From Euryodendron excelsum (Eukaryota; Streptophyta; Magnoliopsida; Ericales; Pentaphylacaceae): a stretch of DNA of 64,000 nt. The stretch covers positions 17,956,501-18,020,500 of the forward strand of contig CM065383.1 in assembly GCA_033060915.1 (NCBI GenBank). Reading direction: 5' to 3'. This document shows positions 22,591 to 34,300 of the stretch, piece after piece. The notes beneath the pieces are model-generated. The model was not told the origin of the DNA and did not search any database. It saw only the letters and a list, made by a program, of their open reading frames with translations. The stretch's first letter is position 1; every line of letters begins with the position of its first letter. The translations under genes and the position numbers were made by a program.

Positions 22591-22983
22591 TGCCTCAAGG
22601 AGCAGGGTCGTCATCTAAGTCAAAGCCGCCAATGTCCGGCACATACGGAGAGGGCTGGCTGGAAAAAGCTCCCGCGTCAAAGGGACCCTGGTCAAGGAGA
22701 AAGGCAGGAGAGAAAGGAAAGTTAACATCAGAACACAAGAGATGCATAAGGAACATGAAAATAATAAATCATAAATAACATACCCAGCGGGCCTCCATCA
22801 GAGATATGCGAGCAGTCAGAGCCTCCACCTCGGCCTGGTACTGATCTCGTGCCTGGCAAGCTGCTAGGTACTCCTCCTCAGATACAAACCCTGGGCCCGA
22901 CGCCAAAGCTCCACCACCTCATGGCCGGCCACCTGCCCTTCAACCACCAGATCCAGCTGGGTGAAAGCACCAATAGATCTCAC

Positions 22984-24527
22984 CTAGAAGTGAGCCTCAT
23001 AACCCACGTCCGGCGGAAGTAAGAACCGCTCACCTGGGACCCCAACTAGAGATCCCCAGCCCGATAAAGTCCAAACATATACAGGGGAGGATCCATGGCG
23101 GCGTGGAAAGTAGAATGGAACTGCCGCCAGTGACGCTCCCCGAGGTACGTCTCCCACGACACGGGACCCCGGAAGGTGATCCGCGACCTGGATAGGAGGA
23201 TGATATCTCTCATACCGGCATACTGGGTGGATCGGTGATAAGGTGTCCAAGTCACATCCCGAGGCCTCAGCAACTCCAAGTTAGCTCGGAGGGCTACAAA
23301 ATCTGTAAGCAAGGATCGCTGGACTACCTGCTGCCAGGCCCACCTCGTGGCTCGCCGGAAGGCATCGCTGGACAGCACCTCTGGTCAGCGAACTGGTAAA
23401 TACTCATAGCTCCACCATATAAAAAACGGCCAAAAGCTCGTCCAGCTCCCCCAAGACCCGGACGTCCTCACTCTCATCCCTCGTAGGAAGCAAGCAAAGG
23501 TGAAAGCACCCCAGTCAACATAATCCAACGCATCCAGATCCGCCACCAGGCTCACCAAAGACAAAGGGACCGTCGACCTATTATTATTGCAAAAACAACT
23601 AAAGACGACGTACAGCACCAACCGGCGCCTCATAATAACCTGGTCATCTGGTGAAGGCTCGAAAGCAAAGGCTGTCTCGGCCGAGCATAAAACTGAAGCT
23701 GGGAAGCTCGAGCCCCCGAGCCCTGGCAACCCCAAGAGAAGACAGGCCTCCTCCAGAGACACGTCCCGCAGAGAAATCGGCACCCCTCCAAAAGATAGCC
23801 TAGTAATCATAGCTCAGTCAACAGGGGTAGGCCCCAACTCAAAACCCACCAAATGCACGGTCCCTGTCTCTCCAAACCACCACTCCAACAATTCCATAGC
23901 GATCCTGTGATCAAGCTTATCCGTCTGCAGTGTCATAAAAGCGCCAAAACCAATCCGATGCAAAAAGTCCTGATAGGACGGAGCTGACGCCCGTATAGAT
24001 CTCAAGGCCGAGATACTGGCCCCTCTGAAGGAACTATGTGTAGCCGATGGCATCCGACCATAGCGCGAATATAGGCTCGGATGGAACGCCAAGTCGCGCA
24101 GCGGGTAAATATCAGGAATGGCTAGCTGATCATCGGTAAATGAAGCGTCTCTCTACCTGTTCCGAACTGAAGCCATACCGTATCCTGTCCGGGGCTCCAC
24201 GGGCGAGTCAGCCTCATCCTCAAATCTCTCGTTAGGAGCCGCTGAGGGCTGTCCCCTCACGGAACTCCCACTAGAAACGGTCCTGCTCGAGGATCTCTGC
24301 GACCCACTGCGACTGCTCTTGGGAGAATTGGCCCTACCACCGCCCCTCGCAGAAACATCCCTACTGCCTCCACGCGCCATGTCACCCCGACCGCTAATCC
24401 GAGCTGAGCCGCTCCGACGGCTACCTCTAGCTGAGCTGCCCCGACTATTGCCACCCACCTTAAGCTCTATCTGTGGTGCCTTCCCGTGGCGTCTCCTGTC
24501 TGAACCATCCCCTCCAGCCTCCGACAT
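22984..24527 (-). pseudogene. Antisense plant mobile domain (PMD) protein gene, broken
   Basis: Minus-strand frame starting at MSEAGGDGSDRRR (ATG at 24527; a longer frame begins at 24545). A low-complexity Arg/Ser/Gly-rich N-terminus (RGSSARGSRRSGSARISGRG) is followed by a PMD-like (aminotransferase-like) domain: YSRYGRM, DKLDHRIAMELLEWWFGET, VSLEEACLLLGLPG, YVDWGAFTFACFLRGMRV, WPFFIWWSYEYLP, VTWTPYHRST. In-frame stops lie at 24153, 23814 and 23385, with a frameshift near 23060. TTTTTCAG directly precedes the start, a plausible 3' splice site of a leader intron. PMD proteins are known from plant gypsy and MULE elements and from host silencing factors (MAIN/MAIL1). Confidence 0.7.
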
Positions 24528-24589
24528 CCTGAAAAATGACAACATTCAAGAGGATCAGTCAATCACTAACATTCGAAAAGTGCAAAGAT

Positions 24590-24786
24590 AAATGCATCAA
24601 CATATATACATAAAAAAAACAATGAATGGTGAATGAATGAAAAAAAATGAAAGAAAAAAAAAGAAGAAAAGAAAAGAAGAAAAAACAAAAAAAAAAAAAG
24701 AGAGAGAAAAGAAAAGAATAAGAAAAGGAAAAAAAGAAAAAGAAAAAGAAAGAAAAAGTGAAAGGGCAAGGGCCCCACCAATCACG
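24590..24786. repeat. Purine-rich low-complexity tract
   Basis: An A/G-only run dominated by AAAGAAAAAG, with some ATGAATGAATG before it. On the minus strand it is pyrimidine-rich and lies just upstream of the PMD gene, where it may be promoter or 5' leader. Overlapping Lys- or Phe-rich frames in it are artefacts of composition. Confidence 0.7.
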
Positions 24787-26720
24787 TTTCAAAATTCTTT
24801 ACACGGTTTTCAAGCTTTTTCCTCAAAAAGTTTGGTTTCTAAAATTCAATCTGGTTTTTCGGGTTTTCTCCTTCAAAAACACTAGTTCAAAATTCTTTAC
24901 ACGGTTTTCAAGCTTTTTCCTCAAAAAGTTTAGTTTCGAAATGCAAACCGGTTTTTCGAGTTTTCTCCTTCAAAAACCCGGGTTCAAAATTTTCTAACAG
25001 GTTTTCTAGTCTTTTTCTCAAAAAGTTTGGTTTCTAAAATTCAATCTGGTTTTTCGGGTTTTCTCCTTCAAAAACCCTGGTTCAAAATTCTTTACACGGT
25101 TTTCAATCTTTTCCCTTAAAAAGTTTGGTTTCTAAATTTCAAAACCGGTTTTTCAGGTTTTCTCTTTCAAAAACCCTGGTTCAAAATTTTCTAATAGGTT
25201 TTCAAGCTTTTTCCCCAAAAAGTTTGGTTTCTAAATTTCAAAACCTGTTTTTCGGGTTTTCTCCTTCAAAAACCTTGGTTCAAAATTTTCTAATAGGTTT
25301 TCAAGCTTTTTCCTCAAAAAGTTTGGTTTCTAAAATTCAAATTGGTTTCTGGGGTTTTTCTCCTTCAAAAACTACGGTTCAAATTTTACACGGTTTTCAA
25401 GCTTTTTCCTCAAAAAGTTTGGTTTCTAAATTTCAAAGCCGGTTTTTCGGGTTTTCTTCTTCAAAAACCCTGGTTCAAAAATTTTCTAACGGTTTTCAAG
25501 CTTTTTCCTCAAAAAGTTTGGTTTCTAAAATTCAAAACCGGTTTTTCGGGTTTTCTCCTTCAAAAACCCCGGTTCAAATTTTTACACGGTCTTCTAGCTT
25601 TTTCCTCAAAAAGTTTGGTTTCTAAAATTCAAACTACGGTTCAAATTTTACACAGTTTTCAAGCTTTTTCCTCAAAAAGTTTGGTTTCTAAATTTCAAAG
25701 CCGATTTTTCAGGTTTTCTCTTTCAAAAACCCTGGTTCAAAATTTCCCTAACCGTTTTCAAGCTTTTTCCTCAAAAAGTTTGGTTTCTAAATTTTAAAGC
25801 CGGTTTTTCGGGTTTTTCTCCTTCAAAAACCCTGGTTCAAAAATTCTCTACAGGTTTGCAAGCTTTTTCCCCAAAAAGTTTGGTTTCTAAATTTCAAAGC
25901 CGATTTTTCAGGTTTTCTCCTTAAAAAACCCTAGTTCAAAAATTCCCTAACGGTTTTCAAGCTTTTTCCTCAAAAAGTTTGGTTTCTAAATTTCAAAACC
26001 AGTTTTTCGGGTTTTCTCCTTCAAAAACCCCGGTTCAAATTTTTACACGGCCTTCTAGCTTTTTCCTCAAAAATTTTCGTTTCTAAAATTCAAAACCAGT
26101 TTTTTGGATTTTCTCCTTCAAAAACCCCGGTTCAAATTTTTACACGATTTTCTAGTTTTTTCCTCAAAAAGTTTGGTTTTTAAATTTCAAAGCCGGTTTT
26201 TCAGGTTTTTCTCCTTCAAAAACCCTGGTTCAAATTTTGCAGGTTTTCAAGCTTTTTTCTCAAAAAGTTTGGTTTCTAAATTCAAACTGGTTTTTTGGGT
26301 TTTCTCCTTCAAAAACTCCGGTTCAAATTTTTATACGGTTTTTTAACTTTTTCCTCAAAAAGTTTGGTTTCTAAAATTCAAGCCAGTTTTTCGGGTTTTC
26401 TCCTTCAAAAACCCTAGTTCGAAATTTCTCTACAGGTTTTCAAGCTTTTTCCTCAAAAAGTTTGGTTTCTAAATTCAAACCGGATTTCGGATTTTCTCCT
26501 TCAAAAATCCCGGTTCAAATTTTATAGGTTTTCGAGCTTTTTCCTCAAAAAGTTCGGCTTCTGAATTTTGACACCGGTTTGGGTCTTCCCCTTAAAAAAA
26601 CCCGGTTCAAAAATCCTCCACAAGTTTTAAGCTTTTTCCTCAAAAAGTTCTGCTTCTAAATTTCGAATCCGGTTTTCCGAACTTTCTCCCTCAAAAGCCT
26701 CTTTCTCAAAAAGGTTTGCT
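24787..26720. repeat. ~98-bp tandem array (about 20 units) in 3' UTR
   Basis: Each unit has TTTTCAAGCTTTTTCCTCAA, AAAGTTTGGTTTCTAAA, a CCGGTTTTTCGGGTTTTCTC segment and CTTCAAAAACCC(C/T)GGTTC. Early units start at about 24789, 24887, 24984 and 25081; later units are shorter and the last (after 26520) degenerate. Open frames of Phe/Ser/Lys repeats come from the period. Variable tandem arrays in this position are known for Ogre and Retand elements and can seed satellite DNA. Confidence 0.9.
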
Positions 26721-28020
26721 TTATCGAAAAGTTTTAAAGATTTTTGACAATTTCGGCAGAGTTTTGTCTTAAAAAGTCACTGCCCCGAAATTTTACAAGT
26801 CACAAACACAGCCCGAAACACCCCAAACCATCCAACCATACAACCCCATCCTCCAAAACACGCATCCCGTTCTCAAACACAATTTTCAAGCCAATTTTTC
26901 GATCTTCTCGACATTTTCCTATTTCATCTATATTTCCAAAAAATTTCACAAAATTCCTCGGAACATGCAAAAATATCACTACAATTTTCAAAAAGTGTTT
27001 TATGATTTTTCAACCATCGGCGAGATTCATTTTATAATTTTTTCCAATTTTTCCTATTTTTCCTAATTTCTAAAAATTAAAAAATTCAAAATTTTTTGAA
27101 AAATTACGAAACTTCGTACGGTTGTTCTACACATTTTTGTAAGGATCTCAGTATGAAAATTCCTCGCAAAAGGTCAATACCCAAGCCTGTAGAGGCAATT
27201 GTTTAGGTTCTACAGGAAACCCTTTTCCCCAAACGCACAAAAACATTCAAAACCCACTCAAAACTCCACCAAATCACAAAAATAATCCGATCATTGTGTT
27301 CTAAACATCTTAAAGCATAGGAATACACTGATCACTTGCAAAAAACGGAGCTACATGCGCCAAAATCAAAGAAATTTTCAAAAACTAACCTTTGAAATTC
27401 TCCGGCGAAAACCTCACTTTCCGGTGAGAATCCGGTGACGGTGATGATTTCCGGCACGTGCCCGACGTCACCTAACACCCCTCTAATGATCCCCGAGCAA
27501 AACTCCACAAAACCCTTCAGAGAAAATCCCGAAATCAACCAAAAGCCGAAAGCGCAAGTGAGCAAAACGCAAACCTGCTCTGTTTATATGCCACGGGCTG
27601 GCGTATGTAGCAGATACGCCAGAACAAAAATCCAACGTGCGCATGTATTACATGCGCCAGTCTTAAAACACTGAATGCGCATGTAATACATGCGCCCGGT
27701 CCTTCAGCTTCCCGCCAAAACCAATTTCAAGCTTCTCAAGAATCCGAATTTGCTCTTAAGGCTTTGTCAAAAGCCGAAAATCGAGCCTTTTAACACTCAC
27801 TGGCAGGGATCAGTTGCCCTAGACCAAAACTGTGTCAAGTTGGAAATTCGACCCCCGACCTAGGCCTAAGACTTTTCGAATTCCAAAATCTTCCGGACCG
27901 GTAACCCACAAGAGGTTTCAAAGCATTCCCAAATTCACCGACACATCGTCCCTCCGATTGCCTCGCGATCAACATGGGATCCTTCCTTATTATTTTTCTG
28001 TCTTCGACAAGCAAAGCCAG
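26721..28020 (+). other. 3' UTR of Ogre-like element
   Basis: From about 27085 it matches the inverted copy (5645 down to 4890), so it is a conserved 3' untranslated region. It contains three palindromes: GGCGTATGTAGCAGATACGC near 27592, GCGCATGTATTACATGCGC near 27640 and GCGCATGTAATACATGCGC near 27673. Its ORFs show no recognisable domain. Confidence 0.65.
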
Positions 28021-28035
28021 AAAAAGAGGGGCAGC
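28021..28035 (+). other. Polypurine tract
   Basis: AAAAAGAGGGGCAGC lies directly before TGTAAGCACC of the 3' LTR, the expected place for plus-strand priming. Confidence 0.7.
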
Positions 28036-28207
28036 TGTAAGCACCCCATTTTTGCCCGCTCGGCAATCTCCGGCCTGACCGGATTCAGTTTCCAACATCA
28101 CAACACATGCAGGCTCAAGATGAGCCTTTCAATCTCTAATCCATTCAACTGGTCGCTTCTCGGGTCCACAAGGACCCGCTGAAGCCTTAAGCACCATTAT
28201 TCTAGGC

Positions 28208-28530
28208 AGCTTTTCGGACCGGGTAGTCTCGGGAGCCAACACCATCCAGGTAGCTTCCCGAGATTGGGCGATCTCGGGGACCAACACCTCATCAAATTCC
28301 AAACGGTTCACTTCTGGCGCCTACTAGCCTGCTAATGTAGAATGTCCGTCATTTGGTAGTTCTCCGGGACTAGGCGTTCTCGGAGACTAACACCACACTT
28401 CCAGGTAGTTTTCTGGGACCAGGCGTTCTCAGGAACTAACACCACCCTTCCAGGTAGCTCTCTAAGACCAGGCGTTCTTAGAGACCAACACTGCACAGGT
28501 AGTTTTTCGCGACCGGGCGGTCTCGGGAAC
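28208..28530. repeat. Hairpin array, 3' LTR copy
   Basis: Six inverted repeats, mostly ~47 bp apart. CCCGAGAT (28257-28264) pairs with ATCTCGGG (28271-28278). TCTCCGGGA (28361-28369) pairs with TCTCGGAGA (28378-28386) using one G-U. TCTCTAAGA (28459-28467) pairs with TCTTAGAGA (28476-28484). Weaker ones, with G-U pairs and mismatches, are near 28208, 28406 and 28501. Loops share ACC(A/G)GGCG-like sequence while stems differ. Confidence 0.75.
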
Positions 28531-29454
28531 CAACACCTAGGTCAACACTGGCGCCCGCTAGCTCGACTCGGTGAAAAATGACCAAATCTGCCCCTTAGGC
28601 CTCCAGGCACGTTTTGGGAAAGTTTAAAATCCCTTAAAATGATAAGTCCATCCTTCCACAATGTTTTCAAACCATCAGGCGTCCCACGCATGCCATTTGG
28701 TCCAAATCTGGTCCTATTCTGGCTCACTCTAGTCAAAATGATCATTTTGCCCCTAAACGACTCAGCACGACACGAATCCCGCTAAACGGCAATAGACTCT
28801 CTCAAAACCATCCCTGAACTTCCTTACGCGCCTAACATAATATACCAGACCATTCTTGACCATTTCCAGCCGACTCCGGTCAAAATGACCGTTTTGCCCT
28901 TGGAAGCCCAAAATGCCCCGAAACAGCACCGGCCTTGGGATTTCGAGCGAGAGTTTCACCACGCACCCTTATTTAACCCCAGGAACACCCTACGACACTA
29001 AACTCACACGACGCGATAAAAGTTCCCTGGAGCGTCTTGCAGACGCTCCGCTTAAATTGTCTTTTCCCCAAATTCCCTGGATATAACGCACTGTGAACTG
29101 ACATGAGAAATGCGTAAATCAGGGAATTCTCGAAAGCTCGTCTATAGATCTTTCCATCGATATGGTTCGATCGAATAGATCGCTTCCCGAAGCCCTCCAT
29201 CGTACGGTGCGAAAGCTATAACTTTCAGCAACCCCTAGAGCGTCTCGCAGACGCTCCGCCAAGGTTGACTTTTTTTTCGATTCCCTAATCAAAACGCACC
29301 GTCCAACGACTTGAGAAATGCGTAAATTTGAAAATTTTAGAAAGTATTTCCAGAGTACCTTCCATCGGAACGGTCCGATCGAATAGATCGCTTCTCGAAA
29401 GCCTCGATCGCACGAAACGAAAACAGCCACTTTCAAACACACATGGAGCGTATC

Positions 29455-29459
29455 ATAGA
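29455..29459. repeat. Target site duplication of solo LTR, left (ATAGA)
   Basis: ATAGA before the solo LTR pairs with ACAGA at 34690-34694 after it. The inverted copy near 4020 (minus strand) reads GTATCACAGACGC at this place, so ACAGA was the original and the left copy has one substitution. Confidence 0.8.
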
Positions 29460-29700
29460 TGTAAGCACCCCATTTTTGACCGCTTGGCAGTCTACACTCC
29501 GTCCAGACTTGTTTTCAAGTCATTGTGGACATATTCCAATCGAAACCAATCCTCTAGGTCCAAATTCCGTCTTTCCATCGCTTCGCGGGCCTGTCAGGCC
29601 CAAATAGAGGCAAAATGACCAAAATGCCCTTAGGGGCATTGTTCTTTCTTATTCCAATTCCAATCCCTCTCTCGAGACAGTTTATTCCTCGAGACGGTCC

Positions 29701-30385
29701 GAGTAGCAAAACTACTCACAAAACCGTTAGAGTGGCGGAAACACTCACAAAACCGTTAGAGTAGCGGAAGTACTCACAAAACCGTTAGAGTGGCGGAAAC
29801 ACTCACAAAACCGTTAGAGTGGCGGAAACACTCACAAAACCGTTAGAGTAGCGGAAATACTCACAAAACCGTTAGAGTGGCGGAAACACTCAAAACCCAG
29901 GCACGTCTCTTCGGAGACGGTAAGACCCCTTTCCAATCCCTCTCTCTCGACAGTTTATTCCTCGAGACGGTCCGAGTAGCAAAACTACTCACAAAACCGT
30001 TAAAGTAGCGAAAATACTCATAGAACCGTTAGAGTAGCGGAAATACTCACAGACCGTTAGAGTAGCGAAAATACTCACAGAACTGTTAGAGTAGCGGAAA
30101 TACTCACAGACCGTTAGAGTAGCGGAAATACTCACAGAACCGTTAGAGTAACGGAAATACTCACAGAACCGTTAGAGTAGCAGAAATACTCACAGAACCG
30201 TTAGAGTAGCGAAAATACTCACAGACAGTTAGAGTATCGGAAGTACTTACTGAACCGTTAGAGTAGCGGAAATACTCACAGAACCGTTAGAGTAGCGGAA
30301 ATACTCACAACCCCGTTAGAGTAGCGGAAATACTCACAACCCCGTCCGAGTAGCGGAAATACTCACACCGTGAGAGTTGCGGAAA
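29701..30385. repeat. 29-bp tandem array, each unit a short hairpin
   Basis: Two blocks (29701-29895 and 29960-30385) of units like ACCGTTAGAGTAGCGGAAAT with ACTCACAGA. Inside each unit GAGTA and TACTC flank GCGGAAA. In four units of the first block the arms are GAGTG and CACTC instead, and the first unit of each block has GAGTAG/CTACTC around CAAAA, so both arms change together. About 22 units in all. Confidence 0.85.
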
Positions 30386-31144
30386 AACTTAAAACCCAGG
30401 TCAACACCAGTGTTTGTTAGCTCACTTCGGTGAAAAATGACCAGACTACCCTTAGAACCTTTTCCGAGACTTTTCAGTCAAGATGACCATTTTGCCCCTA
30501 AGCATCTGAATGCCCCGGGAACCACACCGGCTCTGGGTATCAAACCGGTAACCTCCTGAGAATACTTTTTATAGTGTTCTCAACCTCCCTTTACCTTTCC
30601 GGATTATTCCGAGTCAGTTCCGGCCAACCCGATACAAAATGACCGTTTTGCCCCTAGAGGGCCGATCTCTTTCTTCGACCATACCGGCTTTGAGTATCAA
30701 ACTGGTAATGTTCCGAGAATACTTTTTATAGTATTCTCAACCTTCCTTTACCTTTCCGGACCATTTCGAGTCAGTTCCGGCAAACCCGGCACAAAATGAC
30801 CGTTTTGCCCCTAGTGGGTCGGTCTCCTTTCTGACCACGCCGGTTATGGGAATCAAACCAGCAACCTCTGGGAACATTCTAAATAATGTTTTCAGATCCC
30901 AAGTCTTTTTCCGGAACAATTCGAGTTTGCCCCGACAGTTTCTTAGTCTGATTGACTGTTTTGCCCCTAAAAGCTCGGTCGACCTTTCCGACACATCCTA
31001 TCCTCACTTTTCAAGTCAAATACCTCCAGGACACTATTTTAAGTGTTCCTGCTCCTTTCCAGCCTTTCGGGTCATTCCCGGCTCCTCCAAATCATTCCTG
31101 GACTTTTTGGAGTCACTCCTAGTGAAGCCAGGCTAAAGTTTACA

Positions 31145-31320
31145 TGGTAGTCACTAGTACAGGCGCCCAAATCTAGTCAAAGATACGTTGCTTGCTAACC
31201 TTAAATCTTTCCTAATTGGTTGGCGCCACTAGTAGTGGCGCCAAGCCAAAAAATGGCCTGGCGCCACTCCTAGTGGCGCTAGTGTAAAGTTTGCCTTAGC
31301 ACCACTGTAACAGGCGCCAG
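31145..31320. repeat. GGCGCC palindrome cluster upstream of TATA
   Basis: TCACTAGTACAGGCGCC near 31151, GGCGCCACTAGTAGTGGCGC near 31223 (a 21-bp near-perfect palindrome), GGCGCCACTCCTAGTGGCGC near 31260 and CACCACTGTAACAGGCGCC near 31300. They lie 15-190 bp before the TATA box, the same place as the unrelated GCGCATGT palindromes in the other LTR family. Confidence 0.75.
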
Positions 31321-31334
31321 GTTTGTCCTCCCTC

Positions 31335-31342
31335 TATAAATA
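31335..31342 (+). promoter_or_regulatory. TATA box of solo LTR
   Basis: TATAAATA within CCCTCTATAAATACAGAGCC. It is followed by a leader rich in AAACCCTAG (31430-31495), as is common in plant 5' UTRs. Confidence 0.65.
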
Positions 31343-34300
31343 CAGAGCCTCATTCAACGTGAAAGGGGTCTGCAAAATTAACCTAAGAATCCTATATTTC
31401 GATATACAGAGCTCGAGCACTTCCAAAAACCCTAGCCTCCTTAGGTTCTCAAACCCTAGCCACCATACACAAACCCTAGCCTCCTATACACTCATACACA
31501 CCCCCATACAATCATACACAAGCCTTCAACCATCCTTTGAAGACTTGAAGAGCTGCCATCCAAAGCTTGAAGACAACTCTTGAAGGCTGAAGGTGAAGAT
31601 CAAGACAAAGACCGAAGACCGAAGACAGTGCGGCGCGCAAAATAAAGAAGGCATACGGTAGGTTTTCTCTTTAATTTTCTGCACTTCCCCCTCTCTCTTC
31701 TCTCTTCAACCCACTTGGGTTTTCTCTATTTTAATCCCCCATCTCTTTCCCCCCCTTTCTTTGCATGCTTGAAACAAGGGGATTCCCGGTCCATGTGTAG
31801 GATTGGGCTATTGGAGAGTCACCGTGTCGGGGGCTTTCTTCTAGTCTAACCAAAGACCACGCGGGTCCGGCCCCCTTGATTATGTGGTGAAACCTTAACC
31901 TTGTATGTTCACGACCCCAAATTGCATTGTGCATATCATAGTCTTGCATCTTCCAAAATTCGTTTTCAAAAAGTTGGTTTCAAAAATCGTTTTCAAACTT
32001 GTTTTCAAAATTGCATCAAAAGCTCTTTTTCAAAAACATGTTTTCAAAATCACAATCCTAAGGTGATTCTAGCCTTTCCATGGCTAGGGTTGCTTTAGGA
32101 AAGTGTTACATTAAAAGTGACCTTTAGGTCTATATTTTCAAATCTTATTGTTTTCAAAACCGCTTTCCTAAAGTGGTTCTAGCCTTCTTATGGTTAGAAT
32201 TGTTTCAGGAAAGTGAGATGTTTTTACACCTTCTAAAACCTCTCTTTTCAAAAATCATTTCCTAAAAATCTCTTTTCCAACATACTTTCCTAAAACTCTT
32301 CTCTCCAAAATTGTTTTCAAAAACTCCCCTCCAAAATCTATTTTTCAAAACCCTTTTTTTTTTCAACTCCTTTCCAAAACTCTCTCTCTTAAAAATTCAC
32401 TTTCCAAAAACCTTCCCCAAAAATTTTTCCAAAAACTCTCTTTTCTAAAATCTTCCTTCTAGAAATTTCCCTTTAGGTTTTCCTTCCAAAATCTTCGTTT
32501 CCAAAAACGCACTTTCTAAAAATCCCTTTTCCTTAGAGCCCAAGTCAAGCCCTAGAACCCACAATTAGGAAACCCTAAATTTTCTTCCCAAAAACATGAT
32601 TTTCAAACTTTGCCCCAAACATAGGTTTCCAAAATCTCTTGTTTTCACGTCCAAACTATACATATTTTCAAAACCTATTTTCTACGTCCAAACTATAGTT
32701 TTCCAAATCTAGGGTTTCTAGAATCTCCTTTTCCAAATCCTTGCCAAATCCTATCTTTCCTTTAGGAAACCGAATCAAATCTCCCAGTTTAGGAAACTAG
32801 ATCCTGTCCTCCGTTTTTGGAAACAAAATCAAATCTTTTCTTTTAGAAACCAAATCCAATCCCTTCCAAATCCAAATCTTTCCTAATTCAAATCCTTCCT
32901 AATCCTCCACTTTCCTAAATCTTAAGTTTCCAAAACTTGAACATAAAAATCTTTCCTAATTCAACCCTTTCCTAATTCTACCCCTTTTCAAAATCTTTTT
33001 CAAATCCAAGCTTTCAAATCTTTCTTAAACTCAAACCTTTCCTAATCTCAAGATTTTCTAAAACTCTAAAACTTTCTAAATCTTAAACTTTCTAAATTTC
33101 AAATCTTTCCAAATTCAAAACTTTCTAAATTTGAAACTTTCTTAAGTTAAATCTTTCTAAACCTAAAAACTTTCTAAATTCTAAACTTTCCAAAACTTCA
33201 AAATCTTTATAAATCTAAGGCTTTTCTAAACTCAAAACTTTCTTAATTCAAACATTTCCTAAATTGAAAACTTTTCTTTTTAAACCTTTCCTAAAACGAA
33301 ACTTTCTTATTTTCAAAACTTCCTTGTTTTCAAAGCTTTCCAAATTCAAAACTTCCCTTTTTCAAAACATTCCAAAATTCAAAACTTTCTTAACTTGAAA
33401 CTTTCTAAGTCTTTCTTAAATTAAACTTTTCCTAATTGAAAACATTTCTAAATTCAAAACTTTCCAATTTTCAAAACTTCCCTAATTCAAAACTTTCCTA
33501 ATTTGAAAACCTTTCCTATCACGAAAACTTTCTAAATTCGAAACTTTCTTAAACCTAAAACTTTCCTAAATCAAAACTTTCCAAAAATGAGACTTTCCTA
33601 ATTCGGAACCTTCCTAAATCGAACCTTTCCTAATTCGAATCTTTCCTAAGTCCAATCTTTCTTAGGTCTCCTATCTTTTCTAAGTCTAGGTTTTCCAAAC
33701 CTCCATCTTTTCACAACCAAGTCTTTCCAAAATCCAGCTTTTCAAATCAAAGTCCAATCTTTTCCAAAATTTCAATTTCCAATCTCCTCTTCTAATTTCA
33801 AATCAAATTCAATCTCCTTTTTCAATCAACTCTTCTATTTTCAATCGGACTCCGGTCCGAACTACGACTGACCTGATTTTCCCAAAGGGATACGTAGGCA
33901 ACCTTCATAGGTGCGGTCACAACACTTTTCAAACTTTCAATTCTACCCTCATGGGTGCGGTTTTCAACATCTTTTCAAATCTCAAATTCTCATCTATTTT
34001 CAAAATTTCAATTCCAAATTTCTATTTCCAAATTTTTAAACTTTCCAATTTCAATTCCATCTCTTCAAATCTATTTTCAAATCAAATTAATTTCAAATCA
34101 AATCTCTTTTCAAATCTATTTTTCAATTCTCTCTTATTTTGCACTTGCATACCATGCATCATGTTAGTTTTCAAGCATTGTTTTTCAAAGTGGGTAGGAT
34201 TGAACTATAGTTAGTTAAAGACTCTCATAGGTAAATCTAGGGTAGATTGACATGTAGGTACCGAAAGGGCGGGGTAGGGTGATAGCTTAGTGCGTCTTCC

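Larger units (their letters stand above)
28036..29459 (+). repeat. 3' LTR of Ogre-like element, left segment
   Basis: Begins TGTAAGCACCCCATTTTTGC and follows the 5' LTR to about 28696, then carries the U3 part missing there: GAGCGTCTTGCAGACGCTCC near 29029 and GAGCGTCTCGCAGACGCTCC near 29239, in a ~210-bp diverged tandem unit. It stops at 29459, inside a third palindrome, where the solo LTR is inserted. Confidence 0.9.

Noticed and set aside
24559..24885. Phe-rich and Lys-rich frames on both strands
   Set aside because: Low-complexity purine tract; no real protein expected.
25125..25797. Long overlapping frames rich in Phe, Ser and Lys
   Set aside because: They are translations of the ~98-bp tandem repeat; all follow the period and lack any domain.
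27430..27674. Frames in the 3' UTR (for example 27435-27674)
   Set aside because: No conserved protein reading in the inverted copy; the region is shared as nucleotide sequence.
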